A DNA stretch of 64,000 nucleotides. Source: Hemicordylus capensis. Taxonomy: Eukaryota; Chordata; Lepidosauria; Squamata; Cordylidae. The translations under genes and the position numbers were made by a program. The stretch covers positions 185,522,501 through 185,586,500 of the forward strand of contig NC_069661.1 of NCBI RefSeq assembly GCF_027244095.1, written 5' to 3'. The notes beneath the pieces are model-generated. The model was not told the origin of the DNA and did not search any database. It saw only the letters and a list, made by a program, of their open reading frames with translations. Shown in pieces: positions 1 through 10,469 of this stretch. Positions within the stretch are counted from its first letter, which is position 1, and each line of letters opens with the position of its first letter.

Positions 1-231
1 TTGAAAAGGGAGGAACATGAGTGCTTACCTGCTCCTCCGCATGTGCAGTGGCCATATGCATGCTGATGCCGCACACAGGCTTCTAGGAACAAGGAAGCAG
101 CCGCGCGTGGTCTTTTGCATGCCAGCGCCGGTCCCGGATGACCAGTGGGGTGGCGGAGGAGCAAGTAAGCACCTGCATTCCTCCTTTTTAAAGGAACCGA
201 TACCTGCCAAGCCAGCTCGTGCACATCCCTA
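1..231. mobile_element. Family A non-autonomous hAT-type element, left part cut off by window start
   Basis: Bases 1-40 and 149-192 are inverted copies of each other (AAAGGGAGGAA...GCTCCTCCGC against GCGGAGGAGC...TTCCTCCTTT). The right end reads GTGCACATCCCTA at about 219-231. That is the terminal motif of the other family A copies at 7208-7908, 9055-9234, 40975-41336, 45998-46479 and 52224-52736. The left terminus lies outside the window, so no target duplication can be checked here. The overlapping small ORFs are taken as chance. Confidence 0.65.
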
Positions 232-1265
232 CCCAGAAGGCAATTGTTTTGTTTCAAAAAGAGGCAACTGGTATATGCCCCTTTTCTTGTGCAGAACAGC
301 TGCATAATGTGTCTTTACTTTGAAGATTTTTACCCTGCACCTTTTGATCAAATGGTCTATAAGGTAAACCGCTCGGGGATGTATAAAGTGCCCAGATATG
401 TATATACTGGGCAGTATAAAAGTACCCAGAATAAAAGAATAATAAAAGGTAGCTTGCCACAAACTGCAAATACAAAATAATCACCACAACCACCAAATGT
501 ACAGACACACACGTGCACGTGTGCGCAAACATGTACACACAAACAAAACTTGCCAGTCTTTTGGCCACTGGCAGAGGACAGGGTGTGCTTCCCTTCAGTT
601 CTACAGTGTCAGGCAACATCCAAGAAGTTCAGGGAAACTATCTTTGTGGAAATGGGGAAATGTTGGACTGTAGGTAGTCTTTTCAAAAGTTAATTATTTG
701 TTGAGAAACCAATATTTCTACATGCCTATTAGTGTTTGATTGGAAATCTACTCGGCTATACCATTCCCCCCCTGAAACAACTGGTGTAAGTTGATGATAA
801 CACAATACAATACATGATTTAAATAGTACCTTAGTCAGCCATTACACAAATTCCTGAGTTACTATAATTGCTATATTTGCAGATATTTAAGGTTTATGAT
901 ATTTACAAAATTCTGCTATCTGCTTTTGAAGAGATAAAATGCAATCATTACACTTGTAAAATGAAGTGTCCTAGTATTACAGAGCTCCAAACAAAGCTTC
1001 CTGATACATTGATGATGAAGATTCAATATACTTTCTGTTTGATTGCAATGTGGTGGGTGTTTCAATAGGCTGAAGATGATGTCCAGTTATAAGTCAGTGA
1101 GTTATGACCTGAGATGATATTAAAATAGATAAAAGGATACTCATGTGTCACTGACTGGATGTTTTTATACATCCTGTGATGTGAAACATGAATTTCTGGA
1201 CAGGAGCTAGAAGGCTTATGGGCTTGCCTATGGGAAGGAATCAGGCCTATGGTCTTTCCCCGAAG
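232..1265. other. Unassigned intergenic stretch
   Basis: No coding region, RNA gene or repeat was recognised. A short CA/GT-rich tract lies at about 497-545. The rest is AT-rich single-copy-looking DNA. Confidence 0.5.
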
Positions 1266-1535
1266 AAGCCATTTATAAGAGTGGAAAAATAAACGGGCAA
1301 AACAGATTCAATGGAAGGAGGCTTGATCTGGTGCCCTAACTTTAGGGTTTACAGTGATTTTTGAATGTCTTGGCCAGAAATATGACAAAAATCCTTTTTT
1401 TTTTTTTTGGTCATGGCCAGAAATACAACAAAAATATCTACATTTTTGTCATGGCATTTTCAGATAATCTTTAATTATGCTCCCAATAATGTTGCATATT
1501 AATACCACCTTTACTTTATAAAGAAACAGGGTGTG
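1266..1535 (+). repeat. Unclassified repeat with related blocks near 4247-5045
   Basis: The block at 1266-1360 (GCCATTTATAAGAGTGGAAA, then TTTACAGTGATTTTTGAA) recurs in the same orientation at 4247-4325. The block at 1430-1535 (TTTGTCATGGCATTTTCA, CAATAATGTTGCATATTAAT) recurs inverted at 4955-5045. A small tandem duplication of GGCCAGAAATA lies at 1371-1434 around a T12-14 run. The family is not recognised. Confidence 0.55.
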
Positions 1536-1616
1536 TGATCTTACTTTTTTATTTTTAGCGACTGCACTTTCTGTTTTGATAGAATATTAACCCCACATTA
1601 TAGAAGATAAATCTTG

Positions 1617-1850
1617 CCTGCTAACTGAGCAAAGAGGCACCTTTTAAAAGTGGTGATTTTCTTTATTTAGTAGTGGGAGAACATCTGGCCCTCTCCAGCC
1701 CCAGCAAAGCATTCCTCCAGTGGCTGTTGCTGGTGTCCATCTTATGTTTCTTTTTAAAATTGTTTGGGGACAGGGATCCATTTGATTTATTTGTTTGTTT
1801 CTATGTAAACTGCTTTGGGAACTTGTGTTGAAAAGTGGTATATATATATT
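1617..1850 (+). mobile_element. CR1/L2-type LINE 3' end
   Basis: The text GAGCAAAGAGGCACCTTTT...GGACAGGGATCCAT...GTAAACTGCTTTGGGAAC...GAAAAGTGGTATATA matches, motif by motif, the copy at 55745-55985. It ends in the short A/T-rich tail typical of this LINE group. Only the 3' UTR is present, and no reverse transcriptase is seen next to it. Confidence 0.65.
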
Positions 1851-2097
1851 TGACATATTCCTATCCTGTATTACATTGCTCTATTCCACAGCTCCGAAAG
1901 CAAGCAGCAAAACTGCAATACAGGGAGAGAGCTCAATAGGTACTGTTGTGCATATTAGAGAGTCACTATCTTATACAACAGAACTGATTGTTCTGCCATT
2001 TTAATGAAATAGGTTGGCTGCTGATGCTATAAATTGAAGTTATATGTGGGCTAAACTGTTTTTAAAAATGCTCACGTGCCAATAGAACTCTGGGTCC

Positions 2098-2395
2098 CAG
2101 AGTGTGGTCTAAGGGCACATGACATAGCCACCTTGCTGAAGCTAAGCACCTCTTGGTGTGGTCAGGGCCTAGATGGGAGGCCCACATATGCCACCTTTGG
2201 GGATGGGGCTATAGCTCAGTGGTGTAGCATCTGCTTTGAATGTGGAAGGTCCCAGTTGCAATCTCTGGCATCTCCAGATAGGGCTGGGAAAGGCTACTGC
2301 CTGTAACCTTGGAGAAGCCACTGCTAGTCAGTGTACATAATATTGACCCAGAAGGACAATGGTCCGAGGTATAAGACAGCCCCCTATCCACTGAT
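2098..2395 (+). mobile_element. Compound SINE: 5S rRNA-like head joined to a tRNA-Ala-like SINE
   Basis: About 2098-2192 resembles the second half of 5S rRNA: GAAGCTAAGCA matches the box A region and GATGGGAGGCC the box C region. It is followed at about 2205 by a tRNA-Ala-like head (GGCTATAGCTCAGTGG as A box, GGTCCCAGTTGCAATCT as B box). The common SINE body comes next (GATAGGGCTGGGAAAGGC, CTTGGAGAAGCCACTGC). The same body follows a 5S head at 23965-24263 and 49981-50275. The copy is diverged and no target duplication is evident. Confidence 0.65.
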
Positions 2396-2399
2396 ATTA

Positions 2400-2929
2400 T
2401 GTGGGTAGTGTTCTTATAACTGAAGATCACAGGAAGCCTAATCTTTAAGGAGGATGTTTCAGGAAGAAATAGGAGCTTGGGAGGAAATGGGTGTGTATGT
2501 ATACATGGTGCTTGCAGAGTGTTTTTCTTTCTAATCACAATACAGTAGAGCAATGGATCAATGCATTTATTAAAGTAACAGGTTTATTTCTGGCTTTTTT
2601 GTTGTCAGATGAATAAAAGCCTTTTACTTGATTTCTGCCTTTGTTACCAAGGAAACAGCTATAGCTAATGAAATATATTTGAATGGCATATTAATATCTG
2701 GATATTTTTCACTCATTCATTTTCTGATTCTTCATAACGTTGCTAGTTTCAAAATATTGTTTTCTGCTAATTTTAAACAAGGTTTCCTAAGTTTCAGTTT
2801 ACTATTTGGACCTAGTTTCCTGAATCTCAAAGGGAGGTACATCTTCTTCTCTCTTGTGACATACTTTCACCTACCAAAACTGTGCTTTTGCTTTTGCTTT
2901 TCTTTTTTTAACCTTGCATGATGGTATCT
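2400..2929. other. Unassigned AT-rich stretch
   Basis: No gene or recognisable repeat was found. A 97-codon open frame at 2628-2921 is of low complexity, rich in F, S and L, with no recognised domain, and is taken as chance. Confidence 0.4.
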
Positions 2930-3800
2930 TAGTGTGTGCCCAGTGCTGTCCTTTGTCTGGAAGCAGGACTGCTTAAAGTAAAGGCCAGAGCATGGATTAA
3001 TATCTTTGAATTCTGGCTGAAGCTGGTTTTCCACCCTGTAGGTCTAGCTCCACTTGTGCTAAAGGATATCTATCACTCCAGGTGGAAAAGAGAGCTGGAG
3101 GAAGGTCTGCATCATTATGGTTTCTCTCCCCTTTTGTATTGATAACCCTGGGGTATGAAAATATGAGAGTCAAACTCAGACAAAGAATATATTATATGGA
3201 GCATCAAATTGATCAGGGCTGTATTCCTGTTGGTTTCCATTTGGGCAACCAAGTTCTGAGTTTCAACCCTGTCAGATACCTAAACCAGATAACCGAGCCA
3301 AAATATCACAGAGCTCTGACACGGGCACGATGCAATGCCTCACAATCAGTAGTCCTGGAAGAAAGATATCAAAAAATCCCTTACAAAGAATGTACTTGTC
3401 TCTGCAAATCAGGAGATATTGAAACAACGGCTCATGTGTTCCTTTATTGTCAAATTTACCGAGATATATGGCATTAACATATAACCCCTTTTATTAGCTG
3501 CCATCCAGGTTGTACAGATTCTTTTTATAGTGATTATCTTTTAACTGACCAGAATGACCTGAGATCTTATAATGTGGCTATTCTGTTTAATAGCCAGTAA
3601 AATCTGCCAGGAGTTTGTTAAGAATCATTGTTAGTTGATCTTTATGCTTAACTATGTGCTTAACTACTGTATCACAAACCTATAGCTTATGTAGATTTTT
3701 TTGTTGGGCTTCTGTTTGTGAATGGTGCTGGTCTGTGATCATAGTAAAGGAATTACCTTGAATGATTTTGATGAGACAGCTTAAAATTAAATAAAAATGA
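2930..3800 (+). mobile_element. Non-LTR LINE fragment: C-terminal ORF and 3' UTR
   Basis: Translation of about 2936-3475 gives the tail of a LINE polyprotein downstream of the reverse transcriptase. It has a zinc-knuckle-like stretch (CTCLCKSGDIETTAHVFLYC, with C-x-C and H/C spacing) preceded by ARCNASQSVVLEERYQKIPY. The reading continues after a stop with a recognisable LLTDQ-like segment, then an untranslated end with AATAAAAATGATTTTG near 3788-3805. Stops and frame changes show it is dead. It resembles CR1/L2-group or related squamate LINEs, but the clade is uncertain. Confidence 0.6.
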
Positions 3801-4370
3801 TTTTGCTGTATTTATTGACTTTTGATAAGCATGGCACATTCCTTGAAGCTTCCAGTGCCCACAGCCATTCATGCTTGTTTGTTCCAGTAAATTCTCTCTG
3901 CTAATTAATGTATTAATTTAAAATCCTAACTTACTAATTAAGTCTCCATGGGTCTGAGTACTGGGCTTGCAAGCCATTTCCATCACCCTGTCTCTTGTCT
4001 AAATCTCTATTTTAATAGAGATTCCAGTTGTATGCAGTGCCATTAACAATACTTTTGGGAGGACTGTCTACATCTGCAACTAAAAAGGTAAGTGCAAAAA
4101 TAATTCTAATGATTAGTCTTTACACTTACCTTATTAGTTACAGATTTATTCAACACTATAAAAAAGCATTTCCCCTAATTCTAACTAGTTTTGCACTAAT
4201 GCTGACCAGTGCTGTTTTGGCATCCACCTGCTCCCCCTGCGAATAGGCCATTTATAAGAGTAGAAAAATTAATGGGCAACGCAGATTTGATGCCTTTACT
4301 TTAAGGTTTACAGTGATTTTTGAACAGCAAGACATTAGTAGGGAAAAATGTTGGGGCTGCCCATAAGTTC

Positions 4371-4600
4371 AATGCCCAGTGGTTTCAGATTTGTTAGTAC
4401 TGCTTTGGGCCCTGTGGTTGTCTTTGGCAGAATACAGGAGGGGTTTACCATTGCCTCTTCCCACGCAGTATGAGATGATGACTGTCAGCATCTTCCTATA
4501 TCGCTGCTGCCCAATATAGGTCTGGGAAACATACCAGCTGGGATTCGAACCAGCAACCTCTGGCTTGCTAGTCAAGTCATTTCCCCATTGTGCCATGCCA
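4371..4600 (-). mobile_element. Sauria-type tRNA-derived SINE with BovB-like tail, tail eroded
   Basis: Read on the minus strand, the tRNA-like head carries a B box (GGTTCGAATCCCAGCTGG) and the family body (CCTATATTGGGCAGCAGCGA, GATGCTGACAGTCATCATC, GGCAATGGTAAACCCCTCC). Related copies lie at 13205-13422, 13916-14962 and 31572-31819. The BovB-like tail is poorly kept in this copy. Confidence 0.7.
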
Positions 4601-4619
4601 GGCGCAGAGCATCTGCACC

Positions 4620-4950
4620 TCTAGTTTACCCTGCCCGCCCCCCGCCACTGCCGATTTCCACTTTCTTTCCCAGCCTGCCTGTCGCCAATTCTTTCTTCCC
4701 TCTCTCGCTCGCCGCTGTTTTCTTCCCCTGCCCACCGCCATTTGCTCTCCCTGCTCCTGCTGTTGCAGTTTTCTCCTCCTCCAACTGTTTTGTCATCCCC
4801 CCACTGCCCCCGCCACCGTTTTGTTCTCTGGCACTGCCACTTTCCTCTTCCCCTGCTGGCAGCTTGCTTGCGAACTCTTGCAAGAGCTGCCACACATGGG
4901 ATTAGTGACAGGTACGCCTAAGAGAAATAAAGAGAGAGAGTGATACAAGC
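4620..4950 (+). repeat. CT-rich unclassified element, copy 1 of 3
   Basis: This is a pyrimidine-rich body followed by GAACTCTTGCAAGAGCTG, CCACACATGGGATTAGTGA, ACGCCTAAGAGAAATAAA and an AGAGAG tail. The same 3' end is found at 25745-26105 and in altered form at 44235-44640, each after a C/CT-rich body and each ending in a short A/T/G simple repeat. That is retrotransposon-like. The family is not recognised. Confidence 0.5.
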
Positions 4951-5064
4951 CGTCACACCCTGTTTACTTAATAAATAAAAGGTGATATTAATATGCAACA
5001 TTATTGGGAACATAATTACAGATTATTTGAAAATGCCATGACAAAGAAGTAGACATTGTTCAGA

Positions 5065-5230
5065 CCTAATGTTGTACATGCATACAGGTCTCTGTATGTA
5101 TGTTGAGTATAATGTTGTACATCATGTAATGTTGAGTAAACGTGAGTATAATGATGTACATGCAATACAGGTGTCTGTACGCGTGTTGAGTGTAATGTGT
5201 GTACATGCATGCAGATCTGTACTTCCAAAT
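5065..5230. repeat. Degenerate tandem repeat, TGTACATGCATACAGG-type units
   Basis: Segments such as TGTACATGCATACAGG, GTTGAGTATAATG and TGTACATGCAATACAGG recur three or more times with a period near 80-90 bases. The array is imperfect. Confidence 0.5.
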
Positions 5231-5307
5231 GGTATACAGATCATATGTGCATTAAACATTACATGTGAATAGGGCTTTTGAGGAAAGCAATTTCAACAGA
5301 TGCTACA

Positions 5308-5500
5308 ATTTATTTTATTTTTTAAAATTTATTTATTTATTTAATTAATTTATATACCGCCCTTCCAAAATGGCTCAGGGCAGTTTACAATTAAAACAAC
5401 TCATAAAACAATGAAAAGCTAAAACAAATTAAAAACAATAAAACAACCAACAATTTTAAAACATTTTAAAACAAAAATTAAACATTGTCCCCAGACCCCA
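5308..5500 (-). mobile_element. CR1/L2-type LINE 3' tail, antisense
   Basis: TTTATATACCGCCCTTCCAA followed by TGGCTCAGGGCAGTTTAC and an A-rich stretch is the reverse complement of the tail GTAAACTGCCCTGAGCCA...GGGCGGTATATAAAT. An ATTT-rich simple repeat lies on its left, as expected at the 3' end of a minus-strand copy. Confidence 0.65.
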
Positions 5501-6419
5501 GCTCAAGAAAACACGTAGACTTAGTATAGAAGAAAAGGGCCACAACTTTGTTAACTATTACACAAAGCATGGCAGACTGGAACACCAGGTGATTAATCAC
5601 CCTTAGAGAACAGTGCGGGCCAATAGAAGCAGGTCAGAACTCTGAAATCCTACCCAGCGCCCTACTGGGCAACACACCCTGGCTCGGGAATGGGCAGGTA
5701 CACTCCACCCAATTCCTTCAAAGCCGACCCCCCCTTCTGTAAGAGAGGATCTGGATACTTTTAGGCATTCGTCCACCCCGGACCACACAGCCCAAAGGTT
5801 GGAGAAGTCCTGAATCAGGGTTCATGGCAATCATTCTCCCCGTGCCGCACAGGCTACAAAGGAGCAATTAACCAATCACCCCTTTTACATATCCAAGGGT
5901 GCTCACCGATGTTCTAACCCTCAAATTACCACCCCGCCCGCACTGTTCCTGCCATTGTGGCTGACCTAACTCTATAATTTATAATTTTCATATGATTACT
6001 ACTACTGAAAGAATAGTTCCCTCAGAGGTAAAATGCTGCCACCAACACTCTATAGATTGTTTCTCTCCTCCAAGGCATGTCTCCACCATTTTGATGGAGA
6101 TGGCACAACAAAGTATGCATTAGAAATAGATCTGTGACACCCAGTTTCTCTAGGCGTGAGGTCTTGGTTTTTTTGCTTCCCTATACCAACTCCTTTTTGA
6201 TCACAAATAAATAGAGAATATGTGGAATACCTATCTCTGAGCTGCAGTTTAATACCAGTTTACAATAAGCAAACAGAATACATATCAAACAGCAGACAAT
6301 TTTAGAAATTACATCAAAATATAAAAATTAATTCTAACTCCTCTCTTTCTGCATTGTTGGTACATTACTGAACTGGTTTTAATTCTTAATAAGTTGCTAA
6401 ACTAAGTCATCTTACTATT
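5500..6419. other. Unassigned stretch, in part GC-richer
   Basis: About 5540-5960 is richer in G+C than its flanks and abuts the antisense LINE tail, so it may be an unrecognised part of that insertion. No domain is seen in either strand. About 5960-6419 is plain AT-rich DNA. Confidence 0.35.
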
Positions 6420-6459
6420 CTGTGTAAACTGCTTTGAGAACTTTGATTGAAAAGTGGTG

Positions 6460-6492
<33 letters not shown>

Positions 6493-6500
6493 ATAGTATT
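6415..6500 (+). repeat. LINE tail remnant plus (GGT)n(AGT)n microsatellite
   Basis: CTGTGTAAACTGCTTTGAGA and TTGAAAAGTGGTGGTGG match the CR1/L2-type 3' end also seen at 1617-1850. This runs straight into GGT and AGT triplet repeats at about 6455-6492, probably the expanded tail. Confidence 0.6.
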
Positions 6501-6785
6501 CAGGTACTTGCTAATAAATATCAGATAATATGAAAGATGGCAAGTCTCCAGAATGGGCATGCTTGATATGCATATCCTATAAGCAAAATACTCTCTTTTT
6601 TCCAAACCAACAGTTCTGAAAGACAGAGTTTTCCTCTGGGACTCTTGATTCAGTCAGAAGTGAGGGTTGAAGCTTAGCATGACCTGCACATTTGAATCAA
6701 CCAATTGACAAGATAGCTTTGAAGCAGGCCTTCAAAGCCTGGGTGTTAATGGTTGAAATCAGATGACAGCAGGAAATGATACTAT

Positions 6786-7037
6786 GAGATCATTCACACA
6801 ACCAAAAACTCCCAATTTCCAGTTGTGTGGGTGCAAACTAGATAGAAGGAGGGAGGAGTGATTGTGTGGAAGCAAGGTAGGAGGAAAAGTTGCCAAGCTT
6901 TTTCTCCTACCTTGATTCCACACAGTCACTTCTCCCTGATTCCACCTAGTTGTTTGCACCCACATAACCAGAAATAGGGAGTATACACAGATCCCAAACC
7001 TGGGTAGGACTCAGTTTTTGGTTATGTGAATGTCATT
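6786..7037. mobile_element. Family C palindromic DNA element (GAGGTCATTCACA ends)
   Basis: The left end GAGATCATTCACACAACCA and right end TTGGTTATGTGAATGTCATT are inverted copies. A central foldback is built from GCAAGGTAGGAGGAAAAG against CTTTTTCTCCTACCTTG. The same ends and the same GCAAGGTAGGAGG unit are found at 10127-10459. Confidence 0.65.
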
Positions 7038-7207
7038 AACTCAACAGCTATCAGGATGATAATTGTTACCAGGCAAAAGACCTGCTACTGCAACATCAGA
7101 TCACCAGAGAGATATCTCCTGCACCTTCATGCTTGTGTACTTCATATCATGACTACAAAATCTTTTTCTTCAATGATTACATTGCAGAGAGATACTTGTA
7201 TGCATAA

Positions 7208-7908
7208 TAAAGGTGTGCACAAATCAAATTTTTAGATTTGATTCGAGCTTGAATCAAATCACAACTCGAATTGATTCATCAAAAACGGCTTGTCTAATGA
7301 AACTAGTCTTGATGAATCAAATTAGTTTTGACGAATCAAACTAGAATAACTCAAATCAATTTGAGTGATTTGAGCACCAATTTAGGCCCATTTTTCTGGG
7401 GAGAGCTGGAAAGCCAGGCCTCAAAATGGCGCCTTTTTTCCAGGGAGAGCTATCCTACCGATTGGAGTCGGCAGGTAGATCAGCCCTCTGCCCCGGACTT
7501 AGTGTATCAGCCTGCCTTAGAGGACTGGTCTACTCAGTAGATGAGCCTTCTGAGGTGGGCCTCAAAATGAAGCCATTTAGACCCCGAATGAGGCCCTTTA
7601 TTTTGAGGGTGATTTGATTCGAGGTTGAATCCCCAAATTGCCCCCGTTTCAACCAGAATCTATTATTATTATTATTATTATTATTACATTTATATCCCAC
7701 TCTTCCTCCAAGGAGCCCAGAGCAATGTACTACATACCTGAGTTTCTCTTTCACAACAACCCTGTGAAGTAGGTTAGGCTGAGAGAGAAGTGACTGGCCC
7801 AGAGTCACCCAGCTAGTTTCATGGCTGAATGGGGATTTGAACTCGGGTCTCCCCAGTCCTAGTCCAGCACTCTAACCACTACACCGCGCATTGAATTTCA
7901 CATCTCTA
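7208..7908. mobile_element. Family A hAT-type element carrying a SINE insertion
   Basis: The left end is TAAAGGTGTGCAC and the right end CACATCTCTA. The flanks ATGCATAA (7200-7207) and ATGTGTAA (7909-7916) agree at six of eight bases, consistent with an old 8-bp hAT duplication. The interior begins with AATCAAATTT/GATTTGATTCGA palindromic text and is split by the SINE at 7657-7892. No transposase is seen. Confidence 0.6.
7657..7892 (-). mobile_element. MIR-like tRNA-derived SINE with (AAT)n tail
   Basis: Minus-strand reading gives a tRNA-like head (GTGTAGTGGTTAGAGTGCTG, GAGTTCAAATCCCCATTC), a body with TGACTCTGGGCCAGTCACTT, then GGGATATAAATG and (AAT)n at 7663-7690. Close copies lie at 19184-19412 and 25430-25664. 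The 3' end resembles the L2-type LINE tail, so L2-driven mobilisation is inferred. Confidence 0.75.
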
Positions 7909-7916
7909 ATGTGTAA

Positions 7917-9046
7917 GTTCAGGATGTTTATGTCTGACTTGGACCTATATTGATTCTCATTAGCCATTTTGTACCATGTTTTTCTTCACTATAGCTCCTC
8001 AAAATATTTTTTCTGCCCTCCTTCAAGGATCAAACGTCCCAAACAGTTAGTGAAAGTTGTCATTTCTGACAGCAGTAATCACTTATGGGGGAGAATGACA
8101 AATGGGGAGTCTGGAATTGGTCCCCCATGGTAAACAGGTACTGTTGGAGCTGACAAATACACTGATCATCTGCTGGATAGTGCAGTACATGCTTGTGTTT
8201 TCACCCTTTATAAACTGAAGATAATTAATGATCTGCCATGTTTATTTTTCAAGGATGAATCTATTATTACTCTGAGGTCACATTATTGCTCCCACAGTAT
8301 GCATAATATTATCATGTCCTACAAGAGACATTTGGGAATTTGTTAGTACAGCTGTACATCAAAAGGAACAGGAAAGAATACAGTTTTCCACGCTGGAGGT
8401 AAGATGTGATTCTTGTCTGGGTTTAATAGGCTACTTCAGCTTCATAAAACTCCCAGATGGTGTTTCTTAGTTGCACATGTCCTTTGAACTACTTCTTGAT
8501 AAGCCTGAGATGCTCTAATTAATGTGTTTTTCTAGAAGCAGTTTTTTAGTATCCCCATAAAAATTTCCTGATATATTCTGCCACTTCCTGATATAATACC
8601 TCCAGTGTTTTTTGGTATATATTAGCAAGCCAAAGGGAGGAAGAAAAGCTGATATTTCTGTTCTATGTCCAGGCTTTGTGTGTTGGCTGCTAACATGCTG
8701 TGAACACAAAAACAGAGACACATTTTCATGCAGAAGCTTTCAGACTTTCAATTCTTGCTCAGTAGGGCTCTTGCAAAAGGGTGAGGAAGAAGGATAAGAG
8801 ATAAGCTGCAAGTATTTTGCTTGATGGTGTTGGAGCCTCAGCAAGATGTTTATTAATTTAGCGGAAAACCTGACATATTTAAAAGTGTGCAAGGATCTAC
8901 TTGTTTTACGAAATCAATGTGCATTTGATGCTGTGTAGTCATCTTTTATGGGCCTAGCCCATCTTTTCCTAAGGCCTGGAATTCTCCTCACTCAAATTTC
9001 TACAAGATCTTTCCTGGCACAGACTTCCATAAGACATGTATATATA
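7917..9046. other. Unassigned stretch
   Basis: No gene, RNA or repeat was recognised in this kilobase on either strand. The short open frames (for example at 8515-8721) have no domain and mixed composition. Confidence 0.4.
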
Positions 9047-9054
9047 GCTCCAGC

Positions 9055-9234
9055 TAGGGGTGTGCACAAAACCGGATTTCGTGGCTTGGTTCAGTTTGAA
9101 CCAGACTCAGCTTGGTTTGAACTCGGACTGACCCCTCATTTCTATGAGGCCAGTCCAGTTCAAACTTGGACCAGTCGGACCAGGTCAGTTCAACATCGAG
9201 CCTGGTTCAAACTGAGGTAGCTCACAGGCCCCTA
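9055..9234. mobile_element. Family A hAT-type MITE with perfect 8-bp target duplication
   Basis: The element starts TAGGGGTGTGCAC and ends GGCCCCTA. It is flanked by GCTCCAGC at 9047-9054 and again at 9235-9242, an exact 8-bp duplication as made by hAT transposases. Its 180-bp interior is a loose palindrome (GGTTCAGTTTGAACC, CCTGGTTCAAACTGAGG). It encodes nothing. Confidence 0.8.
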
Positions 9235-9839
9235 GCTCCAGCTGCCCATTGCTGTTGCTTTCATTGCTCCTCGTTATGATTACTTATACACTGCTTTTCA
9301 ACAGGTTAGCAAGGAATTTTATATAGCAAAAAGAATGAACTCAGTGGCCCCAAACTGAGAGGAAGTTGGTCATGCCTAAGTCCAAGTTGAAATTCATAGG
9401 GTTCCAATGGGACAAGTATAATTAGCTTTCTCTGGATTGGGGCCACCATATTCAATATTGGGGCGGGGGCAGCTAGAAGTGCTGAATTTCCCCATCGCTA
9501 TCCACCCTTGGTCACCAAGTATAAGGAAAGAGTAGCATTTTTCAACTGATTAAAAATTGCAGAGTGCCGATAAAAATGTCATAGCTTTGCTGACTCATAA
9601 CCTAAATGATTCCACCCGCAGGCAAAACGTGGCTATGGTTGCCTGAGTGTCATAGGCACGTATTGGATAGGGCCTATCACATTCTTCTTGCCGCCTGTAT
9701 GTGCTTTCCATTTTTTCTATTTTATTTGTGTATGTGTTTCCTTGCTATACTACCACCCCACTGTGCAAAACCAGAACTAAAGTACACCTATGATACACCT
9801 TTTTTGCTGGCTTACTTCTAAGCCTACTACCTTGATTGT

Positions 9840-10065
9840 CTGATTGATTTAAAATATTTATACCCCTCCCCTCCAGTACATTACTGCTCAGGGCGGCTCA
9901 CAACATTTATAAAACAGTTACAATATAAAATCAGACTAATAAAATTAACCAAATTAAATAAGTTAAAAATCCAAGCTGAAACCACAATCAAAATTAGCTT
10001 TTAAAATTCCAAATTAAAATCTTAAAGCTAAAAACTAAGAATTATAAAAACTAAAAACTGCAGAG
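9840..10065 (-). mobile_element. CR1/L2-type LINE 3' end, antisense
   Basis: The reverse complement carries GTGAGCCGCCCTGAGCAGTA, GGGTATAAATATTTTAAA and an upstream A/T-rich 3' UTR. The block order matches the other antisense tails at 5308-5500 and 13104-13200. Confidence 0.6.
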
Positions 10066-10126
10066 TTTTGTTTTGTTTTTGCTACCTTGCTGCAAGGTTA
10101 GATTTTTCTATCCTACATCACACCTT

Positions 10127-10459
10127 GAGGTCATTCACATAATCAAAAACTATGTTCTACCCATGTTTGGGAGCTGTATGTGTTCCCAATTTCTGGTTGT
10201 CTGGAAGCAAGGTAGGAGGAAAAATCTGAGAGGAAGTGGTTGTGTGGAAGCAAGGTAGGATGAAATCTTGGGTGGAAGTGATTATATGGAAGCAAGGTAG
10301 GAGGAAAACCTGGGTAGCTTTTCCTCTGACCTTGCTTCCACACAACCACTTCCACCCAGGTTTTCCTCCTACCTTGCTTCCAGACAACCGAAAACTGGAA
10401 GCACACACAGCTCCCAAACCTGGGTAGAACACAGTTTTTTTTATTCTGTGAATGACCTC
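10127..10459. mobile_element. Family C palindromic DNA element, longest copy
   Basis: The ends GAGGTCATTCACATAATC and TCTGTGAATGACCTC are inverted copies, and nearly the whole 333 bp folds back. Left GTTCTACCCATGTTTGGGAG pairs with right CTCCCAAACCTGGGTAGAAC. Internal GGAAGCAAGGTAGGAGGAAA units occur three times on one side and inverted on the other. It is non-coding. Other members lie at 6786-7037 and 51604-51674. Confidence 0.75.
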
Positions 10460-10469
10460 CTTAGCTAGA

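Larger units (their letters stand above)
4247..5045. repeat. Second site of the 1266-1535 repeat, split by other repeats
   Basis: 4247-4325 is a direct copy of 1266-1360 and 4955-5045 is an inverted copy of 1430-1535. Between them sit a BovB-tailed SINE (4371-4600) and a CT-rich block (4620-4950). The two blocks may be parts of one element opened by later insertions, or two independent fragments. Confidence 0.45.

Noticed and set aside
4590-4943. Proline/leucine/alanine-rich frames of over 100 codons
   Set aside because: They are translations of a CT-rich repeat found again at 25745 and 44235.
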